Positions 22,725 to 35,615 of a stretch of 64,000 nt of DNA are shown piece after piece. The stretch comes from Nymphaea colorata. Its lineage: Eukaryota > Streptophyta > Magnoliopsida > Nymphaeales > Nymphaeaceae. The stretch spans positions 3,294,704-3,358,703 of the forward strand of contig NC_045139.1 in the NCBI RefSeq assembly GCF_008831285.2, in the 5' to 3' direction. The notes below the pieces were generated by a model. The model saw only the letters and a list, made by a program, of their open reading frames with translations. It was not told where the DNA came from and searched no databases. How positions within the stretch are numbered: the first letter of the stretch is position 1; the number at the start of each line of letters is the position of its first letter. The position numbers and the translations under genes were made by a program.

Positions 22725-23389
22725 GTCCGATTAAAAGAAGGTGACTTGATTCCTCTTTAAGAGAAAAATTCAAGAGGTGAATCAAAGGCTCAATCGAAGG
22801 CTACAGGACAGATAGCAAAAGAGAAAAGATCATGCATTTTCCTTTTATATGCGAATGATTCTAAAGTTCCACCTTCTCTGCCTAATTCTGGAGATTCTAA
22901 AGTTCCATTTTCTATGAGTAACGTAATTTGGAGAGACAGAGCGGTTGGGTTAACAAGGACAGCGATCAAAATTTGGTCAAGCAGAGAAAAACGGTAGTAG
23001 TAGCATCTATAAATCTTTATGTGTTTTCCTATTAAGACACCCATCCTTCTTGAAGGGCGAATTTACACGTGGTAATCGTTCCATAAACAAGGTTCCTACA
23101 TGAAGAAAACAACTTCACCATGTTCTTCGTGTCCTATTTCATACCTGCTTTTAACTATGGCTGTCAGAATATTTGCATCTGGAAGAGTTACAAAGGACCA
23201 TGAGGATCACTTTCAGAATGAAGAATGATAAACGACAATGGAATAAATTTGAGGCGGTCTAATGGGATGAATCCATGGTCCCTAGTTCTAATTTTCTAAC
23301 AGTGCTCTTCAAGTTATGCACAGGAGAAAAGAAAATTAGGCATTAGGAATTAGAATCATGAACACTGAAAAGGTGAGAGAGGCGTGGAG
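22725..23389 (-). pseudogene. Relic E: isolated TNL intron 1 copy
   Basis: The stretch matches 26355-27075 (intron 1 of broken TNL-C) in the same orientation, from GTGACTTGATTCCT to CACTGAAAAGGTGA. Shared phrases include AAGACACCCATCCTTCTTGA and AACAAGGTTCCTACATGA. No TIR or NBS exon flanks it: a Copia LTR begins at 23390 where the TIR exon boundary would be close, and nothing NBS-like lies to the left. It is the surviving intron of a further TNL copy. Confidence 0.75.
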
Positions 23390-23860
23390 TGTTGAGGCAA
23401 CAGCTAGCTTGTGGCGTGAGTGCGGAAGATACTTTCCCTTTACTGTTTTCCTTCTTTTGTTGTACTCAATTGTTCTCTTCATTATATCTTTGTAAGGTGA
23501 ACCAAAAGAGGATATCGAGAATGAAAAGAAAAGTCTGAGAAAGTTCACCCGTGGATGTAGGCAATAATAGCCGAACCACGTTAACTCTTGTGTGGTGTGA
23601 GATTACTGTTTTTTTTTCAATTCTTAATATGGTATCCGAGCAATGCCTTTAGATCGTGGGGTGTTCTATCTTTGTGTTGTCATGGCATTCAATACTAAAA
23701 TACATACATTCATCTTCATTCCCACCAAATAATAATGATGGTGGCTCTAGCAATTCCAAAGTTGTGATTCAAGAAAATCATCCTCTCAAGATCTCCACCA
23801 CTCTGTTTTCAAGCACTGATTATTACATCAGTTGGCACCAATTGGAACAGCAAAAGTGAA
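23390..23860 (+). mobile_element. Truncated plus-strand Copia: 5' LTR, primer site and gag start
   Basis: An LTR starts TGTTGAGGCA at 23390 and contains CGTGGATGTAGGC..GCCGAACCACGT, a phrase typical of Copia LTRs and also seen in the young element here. TGGTATCCGAGC at 23630-23641 is a tRNA-Met primer site with one change. A frame at 23656-23859 reads GGSSNSKVV..ENHPLKISTTL, the usual Copia Gag N-terminus. The rest is missing; minus-strand Copia sequence begins at about 23880. Confidence 0.75.
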
Positions 23861-23879
23861 AATTTCTTAGCTACTGAGA

Positions 23880-25773
23880 TCATATAATTTATAAGAATTT
23901 TAGCCAAAAGGATATCCTATAAATATGCATTTGTGAGAACGTGCATCAAACTTGTGAGATTTACCAATGTTATATGCATAACATAAACACCCAAAAACTC
24001 GAAGATGTTCATACCTAGGTTTCTTTTCATAGAGAATTTCATGAGGAGTTTTGTCGTGTAATGGTTGTGTGGGTAACCTTGTGCTTCCATTCTACCACTC
24101 CATTTTGTTTGCGGGGTGGCGATGCGAGAGTTTTGACGCTCTATTCCCTTATTATGTAATAAGGTTTCCATGGGGGATGAAAAGAATTCAGCCCCATTAT
24201 CGTTGTGAAATTTTTTAATGGTTGTAGAAAATTGATTTTCTACGAGGTTAAGGAATTTTTTTATGTAAAAATATGTTTTTGATTTGTGGCGCATAAGAAA
24301 AACCCATGTGCAACGGTTCACAATAGTAAGAAAATAATGGGCGCCCAAGAGTGAAGGTGTTTGATAGTCTCCCCATATGTCACAATGAACCAATTGAAAT
24401 ATGCTAGTAGTAGAGATAGAGCTATTTGGAAATGGCAAATGTGTTTGTTTGGCAAGATAGTGTACCCGTGATATTGACTTTGGGAGTCTTGGAATTCATG
24501 AATTCTTGAAATTGTTGGAAGAGATCTGAATTGGGAGAAGTTGACTGTTCGGGTTTGGTTGGGGTGTTGAGAGATGCCATACCAGTTGAGGACGAGTTTC
24601 CTTGTGGTTGCTGTTCTTGAACACCAAAGTTGCCCTTCTTAGGAAAGCCGTGTAGATGATAACATCAAGCCTTAGTGTGGCCTAATTGGCCACAGTGATC
24701 ACATTGAGGTCTAGGGCGTCCCATGGATCTGATGGAGTTATCATGACTTGTATCTTGGCGTCTTATGGCAGCTGCGGCAGAAATAGTGTCAGGCTGAAGT
24801 GGAACATGAAGCTCTCGCTGCCTTTCTTTTTGAACTAATAATGAATAAGCCTTGGAGGTGTCGGGTATTGGCTCCACAAGAAGGATCTGGCTGTGGATGG
24901 GACCATAACTTTCATTCAAGCCCACCAAAAACTGAATGAATCTATCACGTTCTTGCATTTCAATCAACTTCTTTATCGCTCCACAATCACATATTGGTGG
25001 AGTGATATATGCATCATATTCATCCCATAAACCTTTGATTTTTGTATAATAAATGCTTATAGGAGACTGACCTTGTTTGCAGTTGATGAATTTGATACAA
25101 GTGAGGAGCATTAGACTGCGTGAATCTGATTTTTAGCTCTTTCCAAACGAAAGCAGCTTCTTTAGCATATACGATTGTTGATATCAAGGACTTATGGATG
25201 GCATTGAGCAACCAGGAAATGACCATATTATTGCATCGTTCCCAAGATGTAACGAGAGACGCCAGGGATGTGGGCTTTGGTATGGAACCGTCGACGAAAC
25301 CCATCTTATTATTTGCTAAGAGAGCCATGGTCATGGCACGCCTCCATGTTTCATAGTTATCGCTAGTGAGAGGTTGAGAAACAAGGCAGACACCGGGATT
25401 GTCAAAGTGGTGCAAGTAAAACGGACTGTCATCTTGGACAGTGGTTTCTGATCTTGAAAGGACCCAACAGCTCCTTGGGTTTCTGCCATGGATGAGATTT
25501 AGAGTCCCTTTGGCTCTTATACCTTGTTAAATGGTAGAGAGAGGGAAAAGGGAAGAGAGAGGGGGAAAGAGTAAAGATGAAAGAATTCTTCATTTCATGT
25601 TGAAATCCTTACCCAACGCAAGGTATTTATACAGAATTGAATGTTTATCCTTTCTATTTACTCGTTTGTACAACAGAATAATGGATAAGGCAAGATAGAG
25701 GATCACTGCCCAATTTGTTTCCTGAAATCATGATGTTGCCGATTCTGATACGATACTTGTGTAACGTCTAACA
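23880..25773 (-). mobile_element. Degenerate minus-strand Copia inserted in TNL-C
   Basis: The 5' LTR spans 25525-25773 (minus TGTTAGACGT ... AACA, with TATAAATACC inside), followed by a primer-site variant AGGTATAAGAGCC. Gag fragments lie at 25020-25415 (GVCLVSQPLTSDNYETWRRAM) and 24665-25111 (CDHCGQLGHTKA, a CCHC knuckle). An integrase core fragment lies at 23917-24438 (LVHCDIWGDYQTP, FHNDNGAEF). Protease, reverse transcriptase, RNase H and the 3' LTR are absent. Frames are broken. The insertion point is within the NBS exon of TNL-C. Confidence 0.85.
25525..25773 (-). repeat. 5' LTR of the degenerate Copia
   Basis: It has TG..CA ends on the minus strand, 249 bp, with a TATA-like element at about 25621-25632 and the primer site directly downstream. 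The matching 3' LTR was not found. Confidence 0.65.
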
Positions 25774-27561
25774 GATTCTTATTTATCCAATTCTTCAAGC
25801 ATACAAATCGCTTCCTCCTGCAATCCTGCCAATCCCAGGACCCCCACTTGCCTTGTGGTGATGATAATTCTACTTCCTGGAGCAAACCAGCTTATGTCGC
25901 CAGTCAATGCAGCAAGCTGTTTTTTGTCGTCGACATCATCAAGAACAAGAAGAACACTCTTCAAACCAATGATCTTCTTAATCTTTTGGGTCGCTGGACT
26001 TTGGGTTTTTATCTCCACTTTATCTTTGTCTTTGCAAATATCTTGAATGAGCTGTTTTTGAAGATGGACGAGTTCTGAGTTCGATTCTTTCCTTACATTT
26101 TCAATGAATCTACTAGCTCCAAACGAGTGACGATTTCTGTTATAGATGGCCCTGGCAAGTGTTGTTTCCCCACACCACCAATGCCGTGGATTCCAACGAT
26201 CCGGGCGATTAAAGTCTAGACACTTCAGCATCTTTTCAACACGCGTCCCAAGACCAACAAGGTATTATTTCTCGTAAAGGGGCAACTTGGTTACTAAAAT
26301 ACTCTGCATGTCTGCAGTGATTGAATTGACAAGCTCCTCTTGATCTCTGCAAAAGGAGATTAATAAGAAAGTGACTTGATTCCTGTTCGGGAGAAAAATT
26401 CAAGAGGTGAATCAAAGGCTCAATCGAAGGCTTCAGGTTTCAGGACAACATTAAACATGAGAGAAGAAAACATACTTCCACAGACAAATAGCAAAAGAGA
26501 AAAGACCATGCATTTTCCTGTTATATGCGAAAGATTCTAAAGTTCCACCTTCTCTGCCCAATTCTGGAGGTCCAAAAGTTCCATTTTCTATGCCTAACTT
26601 AATTTATGCGTAACTTAATTTGGAGACACAAAGTGGTTGGACAGCGATCAAAATTTGGCCAAGCACAGAAAAGCTGCAGCAGTAGCATCTATAAATCTTT
26701 TCATGTTTTCCTGGTAAGACACCCATCCTTCTTGAAAGGTGAATTTACGTGTGGTAATCGTACCAAAAACAAGGTTCCTACATGAATAAAACAACTTCGC
26801 CATGTTCTTCGTGTCCAATTTCATACCTGCTTTCTATTTGTGTCCGTGGCTGTCAGAATATGTTTATCTGTCAGAGTTACAAAGGACCATGAGTATCAGT
26901 TTCAGAATGAAGAATGATAAACAACACTGGAATAAATTTGAGGCGCTCTCATGGGATAAATCCATGGTCCTTAGTTCTAATTTTCTAACAGTCCTCTTCA
27001 GTTATGCACAGGACAAAAAAAAAAATTAGGCATTCGGAATTAGGACCATCAACACTGAAAAGGTGATAGAGGCGTGCAGTACCCATTGTAGCTCTTTAGT
27101 TCAAAGCCGGAAATTCCTCCAACATATGTCAGTGCGTGCTTCCATCCATCGACCTCGCTCAAGCTGTCCCTCCTTTCCGTCTGGTGCTTCTGAGAGGCAG
27201 CTTCAAATGGCCGCTCTGACACACCTTACGTCTTTTGGATCGACGTCAAAAAAGACGGGAATAATCTGCCTGTCTTGCCCACCATCTTGGCAACTTCTCT
27301 TAAACACCAATGCGATTCGGTAGCGCTTGGAGAAGATAGGAACCAAGATCTTGGACCTGCTTATGGCCTCCAATATCTCCCCAATTCTATCTCCCTTGGG
27401 CAAATCTTGCTCATCAAAGTAGGCGTGTATGCCCTGTAGCTCGAGGATATGATGGAACAATCCAGTGAAATTATGGCGGATGTCTTCTCCTCGAAAGCAT
27501 GGAAACTCCTGGACAACGACAACTTCGAAGGCCCTGTTTTGTTGCTCAGCATTGATGCCAT
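25774..27561 (-). pseudogene. TNL-C: broken TIR-NBS gene
   Basis: From the ATG at 27561 the frame begins MASMLSNKTG, like the starts of TNL-A and TNL-B. A deletion then removes the first TIR strand (the YDVFLS region). The frame resumes at FRGEDIRHNFTG, with later indels around the segment that should carry SKWCLxE, so the putative catalytic Glu is lost. Intron 1 (about 26350-27080) is preserved. The NBS exon keeps FIENVRKES, SVLLVLDDVDD and GSRIIITTRQ but has a one-base deletion in the P-loop at 26165-26167. After EELD it is cut by the Copia LTR at 25773. NBS C-half and LRR exons are missing. It is a dead member of the cluster. Confidence 0.9.
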
Positions 27562-30500
27562 CTTCCGAAACGAAGGTCTCGCTGTGCTGTCTAGGTGTAA
27601 TAACGGTGGATGGAGTCATTTATCAACAAAGGAGGGCAAGGAACTTTCCTCGTTTCCCGAGTAACTCTTGTTCAAATTCCAAAACAGCTTCCACCAGCGA
27701 CTTTCAATTTTCAGTCATTTCTTTAGTTCATTCGTCCAAGTCATGTTACATTTCTTAGTTCTTAGCCAATCACCTTATAATTTACCAAACACAAAATCCT
27801 GTTAAAGTATGATAAAGGGTAAAGTGCATTATCTAAAAGAAATTTCAATTTTCCATTCTTAAGGTCATACGCTGCAAAATAAAAGTTACACACTGCAAAA
27901 GATTTGAAGATTTGAACCTCAAAAAACACACTCAACATTTGATGGTTAAAAAAAAAAACTAGCTTCAGCTCCTAATTTTATTCTATCAAGTGCTAGTTCT
28001 CTTAAGTGCGTTTGAATGCAGGTTGAAGCATTGTAGATGAGGGGAAATCATATGGATCTCCCTTCCCCCATCAAGTATACAAAAGAATTTTACCTAGTTT
28101 TTAGTGTCATTCCCATTGAAAGTTACCATGTTCCGACGCTTTGCGCAGGTAAATATAACGTGGCTTGTTAGAGCATGTTGTACTTTTATTTTACTAAAGC
28201 TGGTTAGGTATGCTGATGCACAAAATTTCGTGCACCAATAGGGTCAACCATGAAAATGACTTCATTTAAATAAGAAAAGAAAACTTTTTGTAAGAATAAA
28301 AGATGAAATTGAAAAAAGTAAAAAGATTTAAAAGGACGTTTTTTTAGTAATTTTTCTTGTGGTTTCCACCATCTTCCATGCATTCATTTGGTACCAAATT
28401 AGACGAAGAAACATCATAAGTTTAATCGATTCCACCAACGGGCATTAGCTGCCACAATTTCGAAGCTATAAATGCATCGGTTTCCATTCACTTGGCCAAA
28501 AATATAGATACAGAAAGAAAATTGATCTGGCTGCTCACTAAACTGAACTGCTTGCAAAGCTTCAGCTTCTACACGACAAGGCCCAGATGGAGATGGGATG
28601 CATTCTCTAGCTTCAGCCGGGCTTTATGTTCATCCTGCTATCTGACCTCACTCTGCACCTTCAAGCCCAAGTACCAGAATCTCCTCTCCATCTATCCACC
28701 CATAACTTTATTGACTTCTCATTTTCAATTTTCCAAACAATATTTTCCTCTATACACTGTCAACCCAATCCCATACAACGCCATCCCATGAGCCCTTCCG
28801 GGGCTTCTAAGAGTGTCGTTACACAAAAAATTATAAAGAAAATCCATGGAAAAGAACAATGTTTTGGTGTTTCTCACCATATTTTTTGGTTGCCAATTAT
28901 TAAAAAATGGTTTTATGGACATTGATGAAAGGATATGATAATTACAATTTCTTGAAAAATCTTATTGTACATTGAAAAAAAAAGTTATTTTTTGTGTGAA
29001 TTGATTGGAAAAGGAAAGTGGCAGGAAGTTTTCCTTCAGTTTCTCCACTCTTATTTGCTCTTTGTTCTTGTTTACTTCGGGTACGAATATACAATTATAG
29101 TCCCTTAGTGACGATGGAAAGTAAAGCAACGTTGGATGGGACTCCATTATCTTCGAAAGAGCTGTTAACTTTCGAGTGACTTGGTGACAACAGAACGCTT
29201 CAAATCAATCTCTTCTGCACCATTAAGGTTGCAGGTTTGGTCTCTCCTTCAAGAAATGAAAAATTATTCAGATAGAACATACTCCTGCAGATCTTGACCT
29301 CCAGCAACTGCCTTTCTTTCTCAACATAAATGATGAGTTTGAACTGAAGCAGCCGTGTGAGCCTGGGGCATTGGATCTAGTCAATATTTGCTTGATTCAT
29401 GGCTCAGCCAATGGATCGAGTCTAGTCTTCGGCATGTGAATAGTCATCCCCTAATTTCTCATGCCTCTGGAGTTTGGGCTGTGTGGCTCCACTAAAACCA
29501 GCATTATTTAGTTTAATTAATTAATTAATTAATTAATTATATATATATATACATATATATATATTGGTAAGCTCAGATAATTTAATTTATCATGTATTGT
29601 CAAAGGGGAAGCGCGATTCCTGTCTAATGGACCATGGTCCACTTGCTTATGCTCATCAACCAATAACCATTATTTTGTTGACTGTATCCGAACCATATTA
29701 CATCATACATTTCAGGTAACAGTAATTTGTGTCAAACATATCGGTTTATATTTTAAACTTTTTCTTGAGTTTGGGACTGAGTTAATAAATTGTAATTTAA
29801 ATTTCAAGGAGCATAGCTGATGGAATAAAGGCGGACCATTAGTTCGATTCCAATAAGCATTCTCTCTTTAACTGCAAATTCTGCTTTTCAAAAACGGATC
29901 TTTTGGGGGGACCAACTTTTTGGACCTACTGTTCAAAGGACTCTCGCGTTTGCGTCGGTCTTCCTACCTTTATTATCAAAGAATCACACTTTCATTTACT
30001 TGGAGTCTCACCTTTGCGGGAAACTATCAAAGAAAGGATTGCCACTGTTGCCAGTCCCTTGGGCTCATTTGGGATTTTAGTTTGTTACTTTAAATTATTT
30101 CAAATTCATCAATTAATCGAGCAGTTCGCCCAAGGGCTACAAAACTTGACTGGAATTTTTTTTCTCTTTGTTTTTTAATCTTGAGAGGAGTATTTTTAGC
30201 AAAAAACATGCATTATATGGCTAATTTTCACACTTATGTGTGTTTTTTTTTCTTAGGCCTCTGGCCTTCAAATCACTGTAGAAAGGGAACTTGGACTCAA
30301 AACTCCAGAAACGGTTCACGGCAGAACAAAAATAGAACATCAATCCATCTGAACAGGTGGAACAACTTTTACAGGTCCTTACACATGATGTGGTAGGTGG
30401 AATAAGTTCCACCTGACAACAGCAAAACATCCTTCCCTTCATGCTGAACCTGAAGCAAGCTGTGTGAAGAGCATGTCAGGAACACTTCCTGTCATGGAGA

Positions 30501-32053
30501 TGGCAGAGTAGGGATCAGTTGGTCCTACTTGACTGGCTTTAGCATGGTGTCGTTCCTGGGCTCTGGTATTGGCCTGACAATGTGCAGTATTCACTTGGCC
30601 TTCTTCATCAGCTTGCCAAACTCCCATTGTTTGCTCTGGTAAATATTATCTTTTGTCAATAAAACTCAGGGAATGATCCCCGCAGTCTTTTCCCGGGCGC
30701 TCCACCAGACAACTACCCGTACTAAATGTCTGGCATTTTGATACCATGTATCCAAACACGGCCTTAAAGTAAAAAGGGTCAATGTTTTGTATTGAGCTAA
30801 AACTTCATGAGAAGATCGCACGGATATCTCCTAATCATGGCTTTTACTTCACACCTAAAAGGGCGATGCAAGCAGCCGGCGGGTTAACAGGTTAGGTTCA
30901 CAGGGAATACAGGGAAGATCGCAGCAGAGGCGCATGTTCTGTTCTCTCTTTTCTCTGGTAAAAATTTTGTGGTTCTGTTTTCGTCACCCCTTTGTGTGAG
31001 CCATCTGCTGGCACGACAACTTATGTAACTGTGTGGTTCTCCTCTAATTCAGGCAAAAGACATCAGTTGAGACTGTACTTGGGCAGGGAAGACTCTAGTT
31101 GACGAGCGTATTGCATCGCACCCAGGTTAGTTCAAAGCTCCAGGAACAAGGGGAAAGGAGAAAGGGCTTCGGCCTTTTCCATGCTCTCTCTTCTCCGAAA
31201 TTTGTTTTAAATAAATGTCTTCCATTGTGAAGATCACCACTTTCTGCTGCCATGTCATCCAACACTAAAAAAGATCTTAGAACTCACCCAACAAAGAAAA
31301 TTCGAACTAGCAATATGCTTCAAATTCTAAAATGATGCGCTCAGATGCAGATGCAATTCAGGCACCGCTAGTTCAAGTCACCCAGCTGCTTAGGAACACG
31401 AATCAAGCCATACCAAGTTGCTAATGAAAACACACCGACAACCAGACGAGGATCTTAAGAAACCGAAGCTAGTCATGACGTGATCTCTACTCCTTCACAT
31501 GATAGTAGACAAACTTGATTTGCAGCTTTGAAAGCATAAAATGATATTCCTTCTTATTTTATAGGTAAACCAATATCGGTAGCTAGAACATACTAAGTTA
31601 TGCCAATAGAATTATTCTCTGGATATTCACCTCCCAATCATATCTCAACTTGTTAATCCAACTGCCTCACTAGTTAAAATTGTGCTTCAAACTTATTCAG
31701 TAACGATGAAATCCTGGTCCTCACTTATTCTCAACCCATTTTATAAATCGCCAAGAACGATAAAATTGATCTTCTGAACTGGAAGAGTGTTACTCGGATA
31801 TCACATATAGTAAGTATATTACTCCTAAAATCAATTGTTTTATCATAGCAATGTGAAATACAATTAGGTCCATTCTTCTCTTTTTGTCAGTGCACCATCA
31901 TCAAGGCACCGTCTGTCAAAGGGAGATATAACATGATCCCATTGTTCAAATAGTGTAAAATAGATTTGCTCATGTGTTCCAAGCAGAAGGTTGATTGAAG
32001 GACTACTTTCTTACAGAAGACCAGGCATGCATGAGAGGGCGAGATTAATCCAT
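27562..32053. other. Intergenic: upstream of TNL-C and downstream of TNL-A
   Basis: No gene is supported. About 28940-29330 and 30120-30900 resemble the upstream regions of TNL-A (40230-41120) and TNL-B (50250-52560): for example GAAATGAAAAATTA(T/C)TCAGA, GTTCGCC(C/T)A(A/C)GGGCT and TTTGTATTGA(G/A)CTAAAA. They mark the same duplicated unit. A TTAA/TA microsatellite lies at about 29517-29566. A 99-aa ORF at 28492-28791 has no family features. Confidence 0.5.
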
Positions 32054-35000
32054 TCACATCATCGAAGTGGCAAGGTCATCGTCTGGTTCTGGTGTGAGAG
32101 ATTGACGAAACCATGCATCCACTCGTCGCAGCGAGAAAGGTAGTGAGCATGATACGCACAGCATTTCTACCCCATTGGATTCATCGATACTCGCTGCCTT
32201 CACCCTTAGCTGCTCATTGATCTCATCTTCCTTCTTAAAACTTGCTGTGTATGAATTTTTGTAGGGGCCTACATCAACAGCATCAACATATAGCACACTA
32301 TCTTTTGAGACTTTGATCTCAAGGAGACGAGAAGGGACGAACTCAGGCTGGTCTCCACTGGCAATGATTTTTTCAACATACAGGGGCTCCCTGCCCATGC
32401 GCCCCCCTCTTGGAAAGGGAAGAGATACTGTGTTGACGACGTTGTCCTGATATTCCTTGCAAATGCTGAATGCCTCCAGATCATGGAACGTTGCCTCCTG
32501 CACACCAAAAAACAACCACATTCAATAAGGCATTCCTGTTTCCATTGGGTAGACATGAACTTATAAGCCCGAAAGGTTGGAACAGGTTGGAACATATCAT
32601 CTCTTAACTTCTCATAAGGTCTGGTTAGTATATTGAAGAAACATGATGGTTTTCATTACTGATTTCTAGGTTTTTCAGTATGGACACAGTATTGTTAACA
32701 TTGGCTTGTATATCGAATCAGTGTAGCAAAAGGAATCAGAAAATCAGCTAAATCAAATTGGGACCAATTTTTTTTTTGTTAAGTGGATCAAAATTAAACA
32801 AATACAATTATTATGCAAAAAATCAGAAAGCAAAATAAATAAATAAATAAAATATATTCCCCCTTGGTTCAGACCCAGCATCACATGGGAAAGGGTAGAG
32901 GGCAGATTCAGGCTGAATATCTGGTTTTCAGAAACATCTGTACCTTTTTTAAAATTCAAAATCATTCTGTAATCAAGAATTGCTTTTCTAGCTTTAGCTA
33001 ACAGGTCTGAACTTTTAAAGATGGATTTGTCGATGTTGAAGAAAGGGAACATAAATTTAAAAAAAAATATATGCAACAGTAAATTTTTCTGATTAATTAA
33101 TAAGGTCTGACTGTTCTAGGAAATAATCATAGTAGGACGCAGATCAGGCGGCCACCCATTTCACCTTCTTGGATCCTAACCACAAGAGACTTTTATTAAG
33201 GTTGCAATGTACTCCCATTAGTGCATTGCAATTTGTACACACCAAATGTATGGCTGAACTTGCTCGGCAACACACACAGATGGTGACGTAATCTCAGTTC
33301 ATCATAACATCAACTGAGCATGATGCGAAGGGATGTCTCAGAAACACGAGGAAGGGATGGGATGTCTCAGATACACGAAGCCAATAGAACTGTGACAGTG
33401 ACACTGTAGCTTTAGAGAAAGCAAACGATACCTCCAACTGCAACCTAATTGAATCGAGATCAAGATGCCCACAGCCATTCATATGTAGGACTTTTAGTGA
33501 TCTCAAGTTCTGCAAGCCAGGGACGTTGACGAGCTTCTTGCACCCTCCTACATTCAGCTCCTTCAATGCCATCAAGTTTGATACATCAGATGTTGAGCAC
33601 AACAGCTGACAGTTCGTAGCTTGCATTTTCATTAGGCCGGATGGTAGTTGAGGGATGCATTCAAGACTTCTGCAATCATCCAGACATAGCACTCTTAAGG
33701 ACTTCATCCTTTTGACGGAACCTGGTAGTCTTTGTACATAGATGCAACGCTCCAAAGTGATGCAGGAAAGGTTCTTGAAGTGCCCAATTGATTTAGGCAG
33801 CTGTCTTACTCGTGGACCAATGAGTGCCAGCTCCTTTAAGCACTTCATGCTGCCCACGGAAATTGGTATGCTAGAACCATTCAGAGTTAGGTATTGCAGA
33901 TTCTTCATGTTTCCAGTAAACTTCATGGGATCCATACAGCATAATGCTTGGCATGTTCTTGAACCTGGCTGATTACTCATTTCACATTCAACCAAAGATA
34001 ACTGGAGAAGGCTCTCCAAAGTTTGAATGGAATTAGGTATAAGTGCATTCTTGCAAATAAACTCTTTCAAAGATTTCAATTTTCCAATAGAATATGGTAT
34101 CCTGACTACCCGACAATTATAGCTATTCCTAAACACAGAAAGTCGGTATAGGCTCTTCAAGTTACCTATTGAATCTGGTAGACTTGCTAATGAAGGACAA
34201 TCGTCAAGTATGAGCTCCTCCAAGACCACCAAATTTCCAATAGAATCTGGTAGCTGGTCAAGTGAAGGACAGCCTCTCAGGGATAGACGACGCAGGCTCC
34301 TGAACCGACCAACATATTCTGGTAGTCCTGATAATGAAGTGCAATCATCAAGTATGAGCTCCTGTAAAGACTCCAAACTTACATCCGTTATATTTGCTTC
34401 TGGTAGGATCTTGATTTCTGAACATTTTTCAAGGCTGAGTAGTTGAAGGGAACTCAGTTGCAAAATGCCACAAGGAAGTACATGTAGTTTTGCACATCCA
34501 ACAATGCTGAGAAAGATGAGATTTTTCAGCAGTCCAATGGATTCACCAATTTCAAGTAAGCATTCACAATGATCAAGAATCAACATATCCAATTGTGGGG
34601 TTCGGCCAAAATCAGGTGTCGTAACAAGGAACTTACAATGTGAGAGATCAAGGACCTTTAGTTTGTCAAAAACCTGCAATAATATTTGGCATAAGTATAA
34701 ATAAATAATTCTGTTTTCATAAGAGCAGCTACTACATGACTAACCTTTGCACATGGTTGTTGTACCAACCCTATTTGGTGCCCTACCTCATACCATGAGA
34801 CATTGATATCACTAAAAATCAGAGTAAAGATAATAAGTTCCTCAATAGTCCAGCCAAAAAGCAGCATTGGTTCCTTGTTGACTGTGTAGTAGACATCCAG
34901 TTGCCTTAACATATTAGCTATACGGTCATCAAGCCCCGACAAATATTTGATATTATCAAGTTTATCCTCTTCACAAAGATTGAAGAATATGGTGAATTCA

Positions 35001-35576
35001 AGTTCAGGTTTCATTGGTGATGATGGTTGCACTGAAGTAGGTGTTTTCATAAAAGTGTCCCTTCTAGATATGTTGATCAATGGCTTCATGTTCTCACCAG
35101 TAAACTTGCTTCTTTTCTGAAGTTTGACATCAACTTTTGTTAGCTTAGAATTGTATGAAGTTGTTACCTTCATAATTATTGTTTTGCCCCTTGGGGCCTC
35201 ATTTATCTTATCATTCGTACCAAAATTAATTGTATAGCAGTAACCATACACACCATCCTCATAAATGGAATCATCACAATGGGCTTCATGTACAGTCTCT
35301 AGGACGACCCAACCATTTATAATATCTTCATGACAAACACGTAATATCATCGTTCTGCTCTTGTATGAATCACCATAGCCGTGGCACTGTAGCTGCTGTA
35401 GAAGTAAGGGATCATTAATAGAACCAATGGGAAGCATGAAAGAAAATTCTTGCTCCCAAGATAATGTTTGACTTCCAGCAATGCTGAGTTCATCCCATTC
35501 ACTAAATACCACATCCTGAATTGCCAACAGAAACATTAAAATAAGGAAAACCCAGTCATGCATGAGACAGTGAATA

Positions 35577-35615
<39 letters not shown>

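Noticed and set aside
28492..28791. 99-aa ORF upstream of TNL-C
   Set aside because: No family motif and no coding bias; it lies in the duplicated TNL upstream region.
29819..29875. B-box-like GTTCGATTCC
   Set aside because: It stands alone, without an A box or stems at tRNA spacing.
34745..35515. Calling X1 a confirmed C-JID (TNL post-LRR jelly-roll) domain
   Set aside because: The position and beta-rich pattern fit, but the usual landmarks of that family were not recognised, so it is left as an unnamed domain.
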